From Bacilli bacterium (lineage in GTDB: Bacteria; Bacillota_I; Bacilli_A; MAG-NZ), in the NCBI GenBank assembly GCA_018401215.1, contig JAGYLA010000001.1, positions 78,657 to 142,656 on the forward strand: 64,000 nt of DNA, read 5' to 3'. The notes under the pieces were generated by a model. It saw only the letters and a list, made by a program, of their open reading frames with translations. It searched no databases and was not told the origin of the DNA. Positions within the stretch are counted from its first letter, which is position 1; each line of letters begins with the position of its first letter. The translations under genes and the position numbers were made by a program. Below are positions 50,605-61,744 of this stretch, piece after piece.

Positions 50605-51442
50605 ATGAAACCAAGTTTAAAAATCAAAGGACTTCATGTTCAAATTGAGAACAAAGAAATCCTTAAAGGTGTCGATTTAGTCATTAACGGGGAGAAGTTC
50701 ATGCGATCATGGGCCCCAACGGAACGGGAAAATCGACATTAGCAAGCTCTGTGATGGGACACCCTAGTTATGAGATTACCGCAGGGAGTATTTCCTTAAA
50801 TGGAGAAGATGTCTTAGAAATGGAAGTCGACGAGCGTGCTCGTAAAGGCTTATTTTTAGCAATGCAAGCACCACGGGAAGTGTCTGGGGTCACCAATTCG
50901 GACTTTATGTTTGCCGCCCTCAATAACTTTCGTGAAGAACGCGGACAAGAACCCATCTCGCGTGTCGTCTTTGGCCGTGATTATTTGAAGTTAGCCGCAG
51001 GCATGAAAATTGATGATTTGTATGCCGAACGTTATTTGAACGAAGGGTTCTCCGGTGGGGAACGTAAACGCAATGAAATTTTGCAAATGAAAGTCTTGCA
51101 ACCAAGTATCGCCATCTTAGATGAAATTGATTCAGGGCTTGATGTCGATGCCTTAAAAATTGTTGGAAGCTGTTTCTGACATGATTTCTGAAAATTTGGG
51201 TGTGTTATTGATTACCCACTACGAACGAATATTGGGTACATTACACCAACCCATGTTCACGTCATGATCAATGGTCGCGTCGTCAAATCTGGTGGTCGTG
51301 AGTTGATCAAAAAATTGATGAACAAGGATATGATTGGGTCAAAGAAGAACTGGGCATCGAAATTGAAACCAAACCATCGCGCTCAGAAAACCCCTACATG
51401 CTAGGTGGCGCTCCCAAGGGAAATAATCCATGTATTCTGTGA
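50605..51442 (+). pseudogene. sufC: Fe-S assembly ATPase SufC, frameshifted in this sequence
   Basis: ABC-type ATPase of the SufBCD scaffold. Begins MKPSLKIKGLHVQIENKEIL; one extra base near 50695 breaks the frame before Walker A MGPNGTGKST. Then 156 intact residues include EGFSGGERKRNEILQ and AILDEIDSGLDVDAL. After 51170 further indels occur, but SDMISENLGVLLITHYER, THVHVMINGRVVKSGG and KEELGIEIETKP remain legible. It ends near 51442, overlapping sufD. SUF is the only Fe-S system seen, so the frameshifts are probably errors. Confidence 0.88.
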
Positions 51443-52680
51443 ACGTAAAAGAAATCTTTAAAACCGATCCAAAAGCGATTTTAGCTTTTCGCGAAGCCGC
51501 GAAAGAAAAGGTCGATACGCTTAAGTTTCCAAACATTGGGAAGTTGGCACAAAAGGCATTTATGCCAGAAACATCGAATGTTCAACAAGTATTGCTCGAC
51601 CGTGCCAAAAAAATTCCTGAAGAAGTTCAAAAGTTACTTTCCACCGGTGATGAAAACGTTGTGATCATGCAAGATGGAAACATCATTTATGAAACGTTAT
51701 CTAGCACCTACAAAGATGTATACATCAATGACTTCCATAGTGCATTTGAAGAACGCCCTGAGTTGGTGCTTGATTTGCTTTCACGCATGTCAGACAAACA
51801 AGAAAATCAAATGGTGGCACTCAATGGAGCGTATTTCAATTCGGGGATTGTCGTCGATATTCCCAAAAACATGGAAATCAAAGACAACATCGTTTTGGTC
51901 TATTTGCAAAAACGCGCCGACATGGTACACCGCAGTTTGATTCACGTCGACCGTTTTTCTTGGGTAAACATTACTGAGTACTTCTTGGACACGACACCTT
52001 GCTATGCAAATGTCGTAACCGATTTGATCTTAGAAGATGAATCTCATGTTGTGTATACTGGCATCGATCAATTCCAAGAAGGCACGAAAGTGTACTTAAA
52101 TACACGTGGCTTGTTGCAACGCAATGCGTCACTGCATGCGGTCAAAGTCTATTTGTCCGATGCGAATGTGATTGGTGATATTGATGTAGTTCTAGCGGGT
52201 GAAGGTGGACGCTCTACCGTGGAAACGGTTGCGGTCGCGAGAAACCAACAATTTATGGGACTCAACGTCAATACCAACAATGCGGCCAAACGAACCGACG
52301 CCCAAATTAGCAATCATGGGGTTGTTCACGACAAAGCAAAATTGCTCTTTAACGCAATTGGTAAAGTCGACAAAGGTTGCATTGGTTCGAATGCCTATCA
52401 AAAGACTCGTGGCGTGATTTTAAGTGACAAAGCAGAAATCAATGCCAATCCGTATCTGATCATCGACGAATACGATGTCGAAGGGGCCGGCCATGCCGCA
52501 ACCGTTGGTCGATTTGAAGAAAATGACATCCATTATATGATGTCGCGAGGGATTCCTCGTAAGGAAGCGGAAACGATGGTCATTCATGGATTCGTGAAGC
52601 CAGTCATTGAAGAAATTCCCAACGTGCGCATGCAAGAATATGTGTTCGAGGCTGTGAAAGACAAACTAGGAACGATGTAA
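51430..52680 (+). CDS. sufD: Fe-S cluster assembly protein SufD
   Basis: Scaffold partner of SufB and SufC, 416 residues. Right-handed beta-helix core with TVETVAVARNQQFMGLNVNTNN, SNHGVVHDKAKLLFNAIGKV and the C-terminal RGIPRKEAETMVIHGFVKPVIEEIP of the SufBD family. It is distinguished from SufB by length and operon place. TAATG overlap with sufS. Confidence 0.92.
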   Translation: MYSVNVKEIFKTDPKAILAFREAAKEKVDTLKFPNIGKLAQKAFMPETSNVQQVLLDRAKKIPEEVQKLLSTGDENVVIMQDGNIIYETLSSTYKDVYINDFHSAFEERPELVLDLLSRMSDKQENQMVALNGAYFNSGIVVDIPKNMEIKDNIVLVYLQKRADMVHRSLIHVDRFSWVNITEYFLDTTPCYANVVTDLILEDESHVVYTGIDQFQEGTKVYLNTRGLLQRNASLHAVKVYLSDANVIGDIDVVLAGEGGRSTVETVAVARNQQFMGLNVNTNNAAKRTDAQISNHGVVHDKAKLLFNAIGKVDKGCIGSNAYQKTRGVILSDKAEINANPYLIIDEYDVEGAGHAATVGRFEENDIHYMMSRGIPRKEAETMVIHGFVKPVIEEIPNVRMQEYVFEAVKDKLGTM

Positions 52681-53861
52681 TGAAACTTCAAGCCGATTTC
52701 CCAATCTTAAATCAACCACTGATCTACTTAGACAGTGGAGCAAGCAGTTTAAAGCCTGCCGTTGTGATTGACTCGATGCAAGAGTATTACCAAGAGTACG
52801 GGGTGAACATTCACCGCGGTGTCTATAAAATGGCATATCGAGCGACCGAGGCCTTTGAACATGCAAGGGAAGTCGTCGCTTCGTTCATTCATGCACCAGC
52901 CAAAGAAGTCGTTTTTACTCGAGGCACGAGTGCGTCATTGAACTTGGTTGCTCAAAGCGTTGGTGCTACCTTGCAAGCGGGCGATGAAATTATCGTCTCA
53001 CAATTAGAACATCACTCTGGGTTGTTGCCGTGGCAAGAAGTGGCCAAACGCACAAAGGCGAAATTGGTCTTTGTTCCATTGACCAAAGAAGGTCGCATCA
53101 CAACAGAGAATGTTCGCTCCGTGTTGACAGATAAAACAAAGATCATTGCGTTGACCCATGGGTCTAACGTGATGGGATATTTGACGCCAATCAAAGACAT
53201 TGCGGATTTGGTTCAAGGCAAAGACGTCATCATTTCACTGGATGCTGCCCAAACAGCACCGATGAAACTTGTCGATGTCACGGCGCTTGGATGTGACTTC
53301 ATTAGTTTTGGTGCTCATAAGATGTGCGGTCCTTCTGGGGTGGGTGTCTTGTGGGGAAAATTTGATCGCTTGCAAGCAATGGCACCGGTTGAATTTGGTG
53401 GTGAAATGAATGATGGGGTTGATTTGTATGACTCCACCTACAAAGATGCACCGTACAAGTTTGAAACGGGTACGATGCCGATTGCTGAAGTGATTGGGTT
53501 TGCCAAAGCCGTAGAGTATTTGTCACCGTTTGATCACATTCAAGAAACCGAACGAACACTAGTTCAATCAGCGATTGATCAATTGAATGCACTGGATGGT
53601 GTGAGCGTGTATAACACCAATCCAGATTACGGGATTGTGACCTTCAATATTGATGGGTTACATCCGCATGATACAGCGTCGTATTTGGATGAGTATCACA
53701 TCGCCGTTCGGGCGGGGCATCACTGTTGCCAACCACTAATGAAGTGGCTTGGTGTCGATGCGACCGTTCGTGCAACGTTTTATATTTATAATGAGGAGTC
53801 TGATGTTACGGCATTGGTCGACGCGGTCAAAGCCGCGCGGGACTTCTTTGGGCAATTTTAG
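52680..53861 (+). CDS. sufS: Cysteine desulfurase SufS
   Basis: PLP enzyme that takes sulfur from cysteine and passes it to SufU. 393 residues. YLDSGASSLKP at the N terminus, PLP lysine in SFGAHKMCGPSGVGVLWG, active Cys in RAGHHCCQPLMKW, with two adjacent cysteines. AGGAGG directly after it serves sufU. Confidence 0.96.
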   Translation: MKLQADFPILNQPLIYLDSGASSLKPAVVIDSMQEYYQEYGVNIHRGVYKMAYRATEAFEHAREVVASFIHAPAKEVVFTRGTSASLNLVAQSVGATLQAGDEIIVSQLEHHSGLLPWQEVAKRTKAKLVFVPLTKEGRITTENVRSVLTDKTKIIALTHGSNVMGYLTPIKDIADLVQGKDVIISLDAAQTAPMKLVDVTALGCDFISFGAHKMCGPSGVGVLWGKFDRLQAMAPVEFGGEMNDGVDLYDSTYKDAPYKFETGTMPIAEVIGFAKAVEYLSPFDHIQETERTLVQSAIDQLNALDGVSVYNTNPDYGIVTFNIDGLHPHDTASYLDEYHIAVRAGHHCCQPLMKWLGVDATVRATFYIYNEESDVTALVDAVKAARDFFGQF

Positions 53862-53869
53862 GAGGGACG

Positions 53870-54302
53870 ATGGCGCACGCAGCAATTTGAGACGATGTAT
53901 CGTCAAGTCATCATGGACCACTACAAACATCCCGCAACAAAGGGTTTGTAGATAGTCCTGATTACAAAAATTTCATATTAAGAATCCCTCATGCGGTGAT
54001 GACATTACCGTGCAAGTGCGCATTCAAGATGGTGTATTGACTGACATTCGTCATGAAGGCACTGGTTGTAGCATTTGTTGTTCGAGTGCATCTGTGATGT
54101 CAACCGAATTGAAAAATGATACCGTGGAAGTAGCAAAAGACAAGATTGAATTGTTTTTGAAATGATCAAAGGTAACGATGTGGAACTCGGTGACACTCTT
54201 GGCGATGCCATCGTCTATGAAGGTGTTGCAAAGTATCCGCAACGATTAAAATGCGCAACTGCTGCATGGCAGGCGCTACAGGAGGTTATCGCCAATGGCT
54301 GA
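53870..54302 (+). pseudogene. sufU: Sulfur acceptor SufU, frameshifted in this sequence
   Basis: Zn-dependent sulfurtransferase that accepts persulfide from SufS. The parts can be read in order across frames: FETMYRQVIMDHYKHP, KNPSCGDD (Cys and Asp ligands), [60 protein letters not shown] (third Cys ligand). Several single-base changes break the frame between 53880 and 54165, one at a T5 run near 54150 where T6 restores it. The usual GCSIS reads GCSIC here. It overlaps sufB by 8 bases. Confidence 0.87.
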
Positions 54303-55707
54303 TACTAAAGTTCTAGCGAATGAGATCGTAGAACAAGATTATAAATACGGATGGTCCACGAAGACCGATTCCGTGATCAACATCGGAAAAGGATTGAGCG
54401 AAGACGTCGTTCGTAACATTTCCGCAATCAAAAACGAACCACAATGGATGCTTGATATTCGTCTAGAAGCGTACAAAGCATTCTTAGAGATTGATACACC
54501 ATCATGGGGACCAGATTTGTCTCGTGTTGATTTCCAATCCTATGTGTATTTCATTCGTTCCTCGGACCGTGCTGAAAAATCATGGGATGATGTTCCAGAA
54601 GAAATCAAAGAAACGTTCGCAAAAATCGGGATTCCTGAAGCCGAGCAAAAATACTTGGCTGGGGTGACAACCCAGTTTGAATCCGAAGCCGTATATCACT
54701 CCACACTCAAAGAACTCGATGATTTGGGTGTCATCTTCTGCGACACCGATACCGCAGTTCGTGAATACCCAGAATTGGTTCAAAAGTATTTTACGTCGGC
54801 GATTCCTTATGATGACAACAAGTTTGCAGCGTTAAATACCGCAGTCTGGTCAGGTGGGTCGTTCATTTACGTGCCGAAAAATGTGCATGTTGATAAACCA
54901 CTTCAATCGTATTTCCGCATCAATTCAGAATTGATGGGTCAATTTGAACGCACCTTGATCATCGTTGATGAAGGCGCACAAGTTGACTATGTAGAAGGGT
55001 GCACCGCACCGGTCTACACCAACGATAGTTTGCATGCGGCAAATGTCGAAATCGTCGTTCATAAGGGTGCCAAATGCCGTTATACAACCGTCCAAAACTG
55101 GTCAAATAACGTCATCAACTTGGTCACCAAACGTGCGGTTGTCGATGCGTATGGCCACATGGAATGGATCGATGGAAACATCGGTTCAGGCATCAACATG
55201 AAATACCCTTCAATCATCTTACGTGGGGAGTATGCCAAAGGAACGACTGTTTCGATTGCGTTTGCCTCCAAAGGAATGATTCAAGATGCTGGCGCAAAAA
55301 TGATTCACCTAGCGCCAAACACATCAAGCTCCATTATCTCCAAATCGATTGCTCGTGGTGGCGGAGCCGTGAACTACCGTGGCATCGTCAAACACGGACC
55401 ACTTGCCAAAGGGGCACGCTCGAACATTGAGTGCGATACCATCTTGATTGATGGCATCTCGACCTCCGATACCTTACCAGTGAACGTGGCACAAAATTCT
55501 GATGTCATGATTCAACACGAAGCATCGGTATCCAAAGTGAGTGATGAACAACTCTTCTATTTGATGAGTCGCGGAATTCCAGAAGAAGAAGCCGTACAAA
55601 TGATCATCATGGGATTCATTGAACCATTTGCTCGTGAATTACCGATGGAATATGCGGTCGAGTTGAACCAATTGATCAAATTGGAAATGGAAGGGTCATT
55701 AGGATAA
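54295..55707 (+). CDS. sufB: Fe-S cluster assembly protein SufB
   Basis: Main Fe-S scaffold of the SufBCD complex, 470 residues and intact. [23 protein letters not shown] and the C-terminal [26 protein letters not shown] are typical. AGGAGG lies 10 bases before ATG 54295. Last gene of sufCDSUB; a strong terminator follows. Confidence 0.97.
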   Translation: MADTKVLANEIVEQDYKYGWSTKTDSVINIGKGLSEDVVRNISAIKNEPQWMLDIRLEAYKAFLEIDTPSWGPDLSRVDFQSYVYFIRSSDRAEKSWDDVPEEIKETFAKIGIPEAEQKYLAGVTTQFESEAVYHSTLKELDDLGVIFCDTDTAVREYPELVQKYFTSAIPYDDNKFAALNTAVWSGGSFIYVPKNVHVDKPLQSYFRINSELMGQFERTLIIVDEGAQVDYVEGCTAPVYTNDSLHAANVEIVVHKGAKCRYTTVQNWSNNVINLVTKRAVVDAYGHMEWIDGNIGSGINMKYPSIILRGEYAKGTTVSIAFASKGMIQDAGAKMIHLAPNTSSSIISKSIARGGGAVNYRGIVKHGPLAKGARSNIECDTILIDGISTSDTLPVNVAQNSDVMIQHEASVSKVSDEQLFYLMSRGIPEEEAVQMIIMGFIEPFARELPMEYAVELNQLIKLEMEGSLG

Positions 55708-55712
55708 CATTC

Positions 55713-55740
55713 AAAACGCAGACCAAGTCTGCGTTTTTTT
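55713..55740 (+). terminator. Terminator of the suf operon
   Basis: Perfect 11-bp stem AAAACGCAGAC / GTCTGCGTTTT with a CAA loop and a T8 run. Confidence 0.93.
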
Positions 55741-55743
55741 ATA

Positions 55744-55771
55744 CAAAAAAAAGAACCTCTTGCGAGGTTCT
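55744..55771 (-). terminator. Terminator of glgP (minus strand)
   Basis: AGAACCTC / GAGGTTCT stem with a TTGC loop; the A run on its left gives a T run for minus-strand transcription. Confidence 0.85.
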
Positions 55772-58111
55772 ATGAGACTTTATCCAGTTTCCAAATGTCA
55801 TCGACATACTGTTGAATGGTTCGGTCGGTGCTAAAGAAGCCTGAGCGAGCAATGTTCACCAAACACATTTGGTCCCAATTTGCTTGGTCTTTGTATGCTT
55901 GATTCAACCGTTCTTGGGCAAGACGATAACTTTCAAAGTCTTCAATCACCATGTATTCATCGCGGTTGTATAGTTCTTCCAAAATTGCATCAAAGTCACC
56001 GGGTTTTGCGTCTTCGAAGAAGTCTGCATGCAAGCGAGCTAAGATTGACTGCAAGAGAGGATTTTTGTCAATTAGAATCCGCGGTTGGTAATCATGACGT
56101 TTGACCGTGACTTCATCGGTGGTTAAGCCAAAGATAAAGATGTTTTCTTCACCGACCAGGTCATGAATTTCCACGTTGGCCCCGTCCATCGTTCCAATGG
56201 TTAAGGCCCCGTTCATTTGAAATTTCATGTTTCCTGTTCCTGATGCTTCTTTGCCGGCAAGAAATCTGTTCAGAGACATCCGCAGCAGGTATGACAATTT
56301 CCAGCGCTTGAACATTATAGTTTTTCAATAAAAGACGACCATCAACTTTTGATTGACATCGGTGTCATTGTTGACTTTGCGGCAATCGAATTGATCAATT
56401 TAATGACTTGTTTGGCAAACACATAACTAGGCGCCGCTTTGGCTCCAAAGATAAAGGTTTGAGGATGGAATTTTTGTAAAATGCTGTCTTGTTTGAGTTT
56501 GTCGTACAAATAGATGATGTGTAAGGCATTCATCAGCTGACGTTTGTAGGCATGAAGCCGTTTGATTTGCACATCGAAGATCGAATCAATGTTTGCTCAA
56601 GACCTTGGCGCGTTTTGATGTATTCAGCAAAACGTTCTTTGATACCGTGTTTGATAGCACGAAGTTCGGGGAGGGATGCTGGAGCGCTCAAGCGTTTTAA
56701 ATGCACGTGGTTTCTGCGACCCAAGACTCTCCAATTTGATTCACGTAATTTCATCCGACAACAGCGGGTTTGCAGTTGAGCAACCAGCGGTGCGTGACAC
56801 CATTCGTTTTGTTGTTGAACTTATCTGGATACAGTTCATAAAAATGTTTAGTGCGGTAGTTTTTAAAATCTCAGTGTGTAATGCTTTGGCCAGTGACACT
56901 AAACAGCCGATGATGCTAAGTGTACCATGTGAATGCGGTTGTCTTTGATCACACAGTGACTCAATCAGGTCTTTGGATTTGTCTTGAAGTTCTAATTCTT
57001 CGACAAAGCGTGAATCAATCTCTTCGATAATCCTTGCCAAATGCGCGGTAACAATTCTTTCATGATGTCAGTCCCATTTTCCAGCGCTTCGGCAAGAATG
57101 AGGTATGGTTCGTATAGGCAAGCGTTTTGGTGACAATGGGCCACGCCTTATCCCACATGTATCCGTATTCGTCCATGAGGACGCGCATCAATTCCGCAAC
57201 CAGAATCACAGGGTGAGTATCATTGATTTGAGTTGACCACTCGCTCGGCGAGCGTGTCCTGGAAGGTTTTGGCTTCTTTGAACACATTTTTGATGATGTA
57301 TGCTAAGCCTGCAGCGCAAAGAAGTATTGTTTCAACCGTAATGTTTTTCCATCACGGGTGGAATCATCAGGATACAAGACATCAGAGATGTCGCGAACCT
57401 CATTTTCATAGCGTTGAAAGTACGGATAGGTACGTTCATGCTTGGTTCTGCGGCCCATTCGTAGTTTGTTGGTGACGCCGTTTGATAACCGATTAACGGC
57501 ATATCCTTGCACATCAACAGGAACGTAGTCGGAGAGTGTGGGGCGAAGCTGAGAATCAATACTACTTTCGCAAAACTTAACTTCAACGCGGTCATTGGGT
57601 TTACGAACTTCCCAAACGTTTTGGAATCACTCAACCACGGTTGGTATTCGGCTTTGGTAGCCGTTTTCAAAGCGTTGGTTAAAATCAAAGCTATAACGAA
57701 TGGTGTTACCGTGTGTAACCAAGGGAAGCGATGGAGTCAAAACAAGCCGCCAATCGGCCAAGTCCACCGTTGCCTAATCCTTGGTCGTCTTCGACTTCAA
57801 TATGTTGCTAGTTCTATCCCAAGTTCTGCCAACCCGTCTTTGACGGGTTCGTAAATGTTTAAATTGATCAAGTTGTTGACCAACATACGTCCGAGTAAAA
57901 ACTCCATGGAGAAGTAGTACACTTGCTTGCTGCCTTTTCGTAGTTTTTGCTTTGACACTTTTCCAGTCAAGCATCGCTTCTTCACGTAACACCAAGCACA
58001 ATGTATTTTTCTACATCAGATGTATAATCAATCGCTCTAGAATAGGTGCGTTCTAAACGCTGCGCAAAGCGCAGCAAATTCTTCTTTGTATAATTCCTGA
58101 AACTTATCCAT
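55770..58111 (-). pseudogene. glgP: Glycogen/maltodextrin phosphorylase, heavily frameshifted in this sequence
   Basis: Releases glucose-1-phosphate from glycogen or maltodextrin. Reads from ATG 58111 (GGAGGA upstream; MDKFQELYKEEFA) to 55770, about 780 residues. Recognisable pieces in order: YYFSMEFLLGRMLVNNLINL, NPMTALKLSF-type sequence, STQINDTHPVILVAELMRVL, PQTFIFGAKAAPSY, and the PLP-site block GTGNMKFQMNGALTIGTMDGANVEI. Indels break the middle of the gene many times between 56290 and 58020, while the last 180 residues are clean. Divergent from the GH13 and maltodextrin-import genes. Confidence 0.88.
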
Positions 58112-58183
58112 AAATCCTCCGTGTAATTCCGCCTTTTATTTTACCTATTCGGCATATTTTGACATCATCTCCCTGTTCAATCA

Positions 58184-58192
58184 TGGTAAAAT
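58184..58192 (+). promoter_or_regulatory. Extended -10 promoter for the GH13 gene
   Basis: TGGTAAAAT, with a TTGACA at 58159-58164 that is 22 bases away, too far for a normal -35. ATG 58209 follows 17 bases later. Confidence 0.35.
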
Positions 58193-58208
58193 TATTTCAG
58201 TTAAATTA

Positions 58209-60057
58209 ATGATACAAAAAAACTATTAGATACCTTAACGACACAAAGGCAAACAGAAAATCACAATTTAAAAATTTGGAATGCAGATCATTTGCCTGTA
58301 TTGGAGGATTGGGGACAATCGATGTTGATGAAGGCGAGTATTTAATTGCGTTTTAAAGCACTGCAAACACCGGATATCGATTTTCAAGCCGATCTCACAT
58401 CATACCAACGAACAAGATTGGTTGAAGGAATCGATCACCTATTCGATGATGATTCCTTTTTATCAAGTGCGTGGGATTATGATCAATCTGGACGTCTAGA
58501 ATCTAGCGAGAACGGAACGTTCATTCGAACGCTCTTTTTATTGCCGTATTTGCGTCACATGGGCGTAAACTTGTTATATTTGTTGCCAATTTCCAAGTAT
58601 TCCTTGGAAAACAAAAAGGCGAACTTGGCAGTGTGTATGGGGTTAGCTTTTTTGAATTTGACCCAAATCTAAAACACCAAACCTCGTTAAGCATTGCTGA
58701 AGAATTCCAATGCATGGTCGAAGCCTGGCTCACATGATGGGAATGCGTGTCGCGATTGATTTGATTCCTCGCACTAATTCGACGAATTCGAATTGATTGC
58801 CGCCAATCGGATTGGTTTTACTGGATTGATGCCAAAGAATATTCTGGATATTATCCACCTGCAGTGCCGTCGGTTGGTCATGTCGTCCAACCAAACGATG
58901 AGATTTTACCGTTAATTTATGCGTCCGAAGAAGTCAAAGCACACATTCAAAAATTTGTTCCCCATCCTGGTACAGATCCTCGCTGGGACGCGTTGAAACA
59001 TGACTTAGCCGCTGTTGAAGCTGAACTAGGAATTCGTGTCGCACCGGCGTTTTCTGACCACGTGAATGATCAACAACCGCCGTGGACGGACATTACGTTT
59101 TTCCGTTTGTATCTAGACCATCCAACCAAAGCGTTACCTTACATCGATCCAGCGACACCACCGTATATTTTGTTTGACACGATCAAAGGCAATTTGTACC
59201 AAGGCGAAGAAGTCAACGAACCACTATGGGATGTCTTGTCCTCAATCATTCCGTTTTATCAACAGTACGGCGTCGATGGTGCCCGCATTGACATGGGGCA
59301 CGCATTGCCGACCGATTTGACCAAGCTTATTGTTGAGCGCGCTAAGGCGATTGACCCTTATTTTAGTTTTGTTGCCGAAGAAACAGTCAAAGAAAAATCT
59401 ACATCGATCAAACAAGATGGCTATGACATGATGATTGGCAATGGGTTTTATGCCCTACCACGATATCTTGAAGGCCAAACCAAAGAGTATTACTTTGGCT
59501 ACAAGGACAATGTCATTCCGGTCTTTGCGAATATTGAAACGCATGACACCAAACGAGCAGCAAACCGAGAGTATGGTGGAAAGGATTACGCCAAAGCCCT
59601 TACCTTTTTGAATTATTTCATGCCCAATGGGGTACCGTTTATCAATAGTGGCCAAGAATTGCTTGAAATCCAGCCAATGAACCTTGGCGTTGACTGCGGG
59701 TTAGAAGAACAATTTGTCTTGCCTGAGAGTGATCCGTTCCATGGACATCTTGCGTTGTTTGACACGTATCAGTTTCATTATTTGAATCCTGAAGCGGTCT
59801 CATTCATCGATCAACTCGAACAAGTCGCCGCAATTCGTTTTGCGTATCCCGGCTTGTTTCAAGCCAAGCATGCACAGTTTATTGAATACGAAGACGTGAT
59901 AGGATTTAGTTATCAAGATGGTGATCATCGGATTGAAATTGTCGCAAACTTGTCGACGTATCACAGTTCAACGGTGGCCCCTGTGGATGTCATCTTTAGC
60001 TCGCAAGAATACGATCTGACCTTGCGACCAATGGAAGTGAAAATCATACGGTTTTAA
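58209..60057 (+). pseudogene. GH13 family glycosyl hydrolase/transferase, frameshifted in the 5' third
   Basis: Alpha-amylase-superfamily enzyme of about 610 residues. From ATG 58209 the frame is lost at an A7 run and regained as LTTQRQTENHNLKIWNADHL, then shifts near 58340 and several times at 58610-58860; GELGSVYGVS and MMGMRVAIDLIPR are still readable. The last 397 residues are intact with all three catalytic positions: Asp in DGARIDMGHALP, Glu in FVAEE, Asp in IETHDTKRA. The motifs are not those of a classic secreted amylase; a maltodextrin-active transferase or maltosyltransferase-like enzyme is possible. No signal peptide is seen, so a cytoplasmic role next to the importer is likely. 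Confidence 0.75.
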
Positions 60058-60074
60058 ATTATTCATGACATAGG

Positions 60075-60093
60075 TATAATAATTCTTAGGAGA
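60075..60093 (+). promoter_or_regulatory. -10 box and RBS for malF
   Basis: TATAAT (60075-60080), then AGGAGA (60088-60093) before ATG 60101. No -35 recognised. Confidence 0.45.
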
Positions 60094-60100
60094 ACTACCG

Positions 60101-61744
60101 ATGCGAATGATTCAATGGATTAGAAACTACATTCAGCAAATCGGACCACGTTTGAAAGCGTTGCCAGGAAATATCCTGTCGTCCTTCAAACGTCGTGGTC
60201 AAGCATTGAAGGCGTTGCTTGCGGACATGAAACAACATCCCAAAGCAACCAAAACGATGCTATTTAGTGCTCTAGTGATGGGGCTTGGACAAATTCGTAA
60301 CAAACAATACTACAAAGCCATCTTTTTCTTTGGCTTTTTGTTTGTGTATTTGGTGGTAGAGTTTGCGACGAGTAGTTACATTGGTTCGCTTGCTGAAGTG
60401 GCAGCATTTCCCGATGATTTTGGCATTATTTACGTGCGTGATTATGGTGGCTTGTTCGTTCGTGGATTGTGGGGATTTATCACCTTAGGAGAGTTGGTTG
60501 TTTTTGATTTTTATCGCGGTGGAAACATCCGCTTGCAAGATAACGTAATCGCTTGGCGAAGTGCCGACGTATCAAACGTCTTACTTGGCCAAGGGATTAT
60601 TGTTGTGGTCTTACTTGCATTGTTATTGTCCGTTTATATCGCTAACGTCGTCGATGCATACAAAGTCGGCAAACGCGTTGAAGCGGGAGAAGAACCAGAA
60701 ACATTTGCAAGTTTTAGAAAACGTGCATTTGATGATTACTTTGCTTACATCATCATTATTCCTGCGGGTATTTTGATCATGTTTTTAACGTTGATTCCGT
60801 TTTTATACTCGTTCTTGATCGCCTTTACCAATTACACGACGCAAATCCAAAGTGGTGCACAGTTAATCCGCTGGGTAGGGTTCGAAAATTTCGGGTTGTA
60901 TTTGTTTCAGTCTGATTGGTTGCAGTTTTTTGGTAATGTCTTTGGCTGGACAATTCTTTGGGCGATCATGTCTTCGGTCACCGTCTACTCGATTGGGTTT
61001 TTCCAAGCGATGGTTGTTGAGAGTCGCTATATTAAATACAAAAAACTGTATCGTTTGATTATGATCTTACCGTGGGCGATTCCGGGCTTGGTATCGTTGC
61101 TTGTATTTCGAAATGTCTTTGCGAGTAACGCGGGACTTGCCAATCAATTGTTGATTGAGTTTGGTGTCTTGGAGCAAGTCAAAACCTTTTTGAGTTCCGT
61201 GGGATTGCTTGGCCAAAGCTCAGAGATTGGGGTCATTTTATGGTATACCGAACCAGCAAACGGCGCCCTTACGAAGTTGTTGATTATTTTGGTCAACTTG
61301 TGGATGGGGTCCCCGTATTTCATGTTATTGATCACTGGGATTTTAGGGACCATTCCAGCTGAATTATATGAAGCGGCCGATATCGATGGTGCAACGGATA
61401 CACAAAAATTCACGTACGTAACGTGGCCGTGGGTCTTGCGAGCAACGATGCCGGTCATTATTACCACCTTCACCTTTAACTTCAATAACTTTGGAGCGAT
61501 TTACTTCTTAACCGGTGGTGGACCAGGGTATGCATTGGCGCAGATTCCAGAGAGTTTACGTGTCACTGGGGCGATGCCAGGCCAAACTGATATTTTAATT
61601 AGTTGGATTTATAAGATTGCCTTTGCGAACAACCCAGCCCGCTATAACTTAGCAAGTACGTATTCGATTGTTGTCTTTTTGATCGTTGGATTGTTTGCGA
61701 TTTATAACTTGTCGAAAGTCAAAGGATTTTGGGAGGAAGACTAA
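60101..61744 (+). CDS. Maltodextrin ABC transporter permease, MalF-like
   Basis: 547 residues. A long N-terminal part of about 200 residues carries an amphipathic region and three to four extra helices, as in MalF proteins. The transport domain has the EAA loop YEAADIDGATDTQKFTYVTWP near residue 425. It pairs with the next gene. No ATPase gene is here, so a shared MsmX-like ATPase elsewhere is probable (inference). Confidence 0.88.
   Translation: MRMIQWIRNYIQQIGPRLKALPGNILSSFKRRGQALKALLADMKQHPKATKTMLFSALVMGLGQIRNKQYYKAIFFFGFLFVYLVVEFATSSYIGSLAEVAAFPDDFGIIYVRDYGGLFVRGLWGFITLGELVVFDFYRGGNIRLQDNVIAWRSADVSNVLLGQGIIVVVLLALLLSVYIANVVDAYKVGKRVEAGEEPETFASFRKRAFDDYFAYIIIIPAGILIMFLTLIPFLYSFLIAFTNYTTQIQSGAQLIRWVGFENFGLYLFQSDWLQFFGNVFGWTILWAIMSSVTVYSIGFFQAMVVESRYIKYKKLYRLIMILPWAIPGLVSLLVFRNVFASNAGLANQLLIEFGVLEQVKTFLSSVGLLGQSSEIGVILWYTEPANGALTKLLIILVNLWMGSPYFMLLITGILGTIPAELYEAADIDGATDTQKFTYVTWPWVLRATMPVIITTFTFNFNNFGAIYFLTGGGPGYALAQIPESLRVTGAMPGQTDILISWIYKIAFANNPARYNLASTYSIVVFLIVGLFAIYNLSKVKGFWEED

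Noticed and set aside
55770..58111. True pseudogene decay of glgP
   Set aside because: Active-site blocks are preserved in order and the clean 3' part shows no stops; local sequence error is more likely, though it cannot be excluded without reads.
58159..58192. TTGACA at 58159 paired with TAAAAT at 58187 as a normal promoter
   Set aside because: The 22-base spacing is too long; only the extended -10 is kept, with low confidence.
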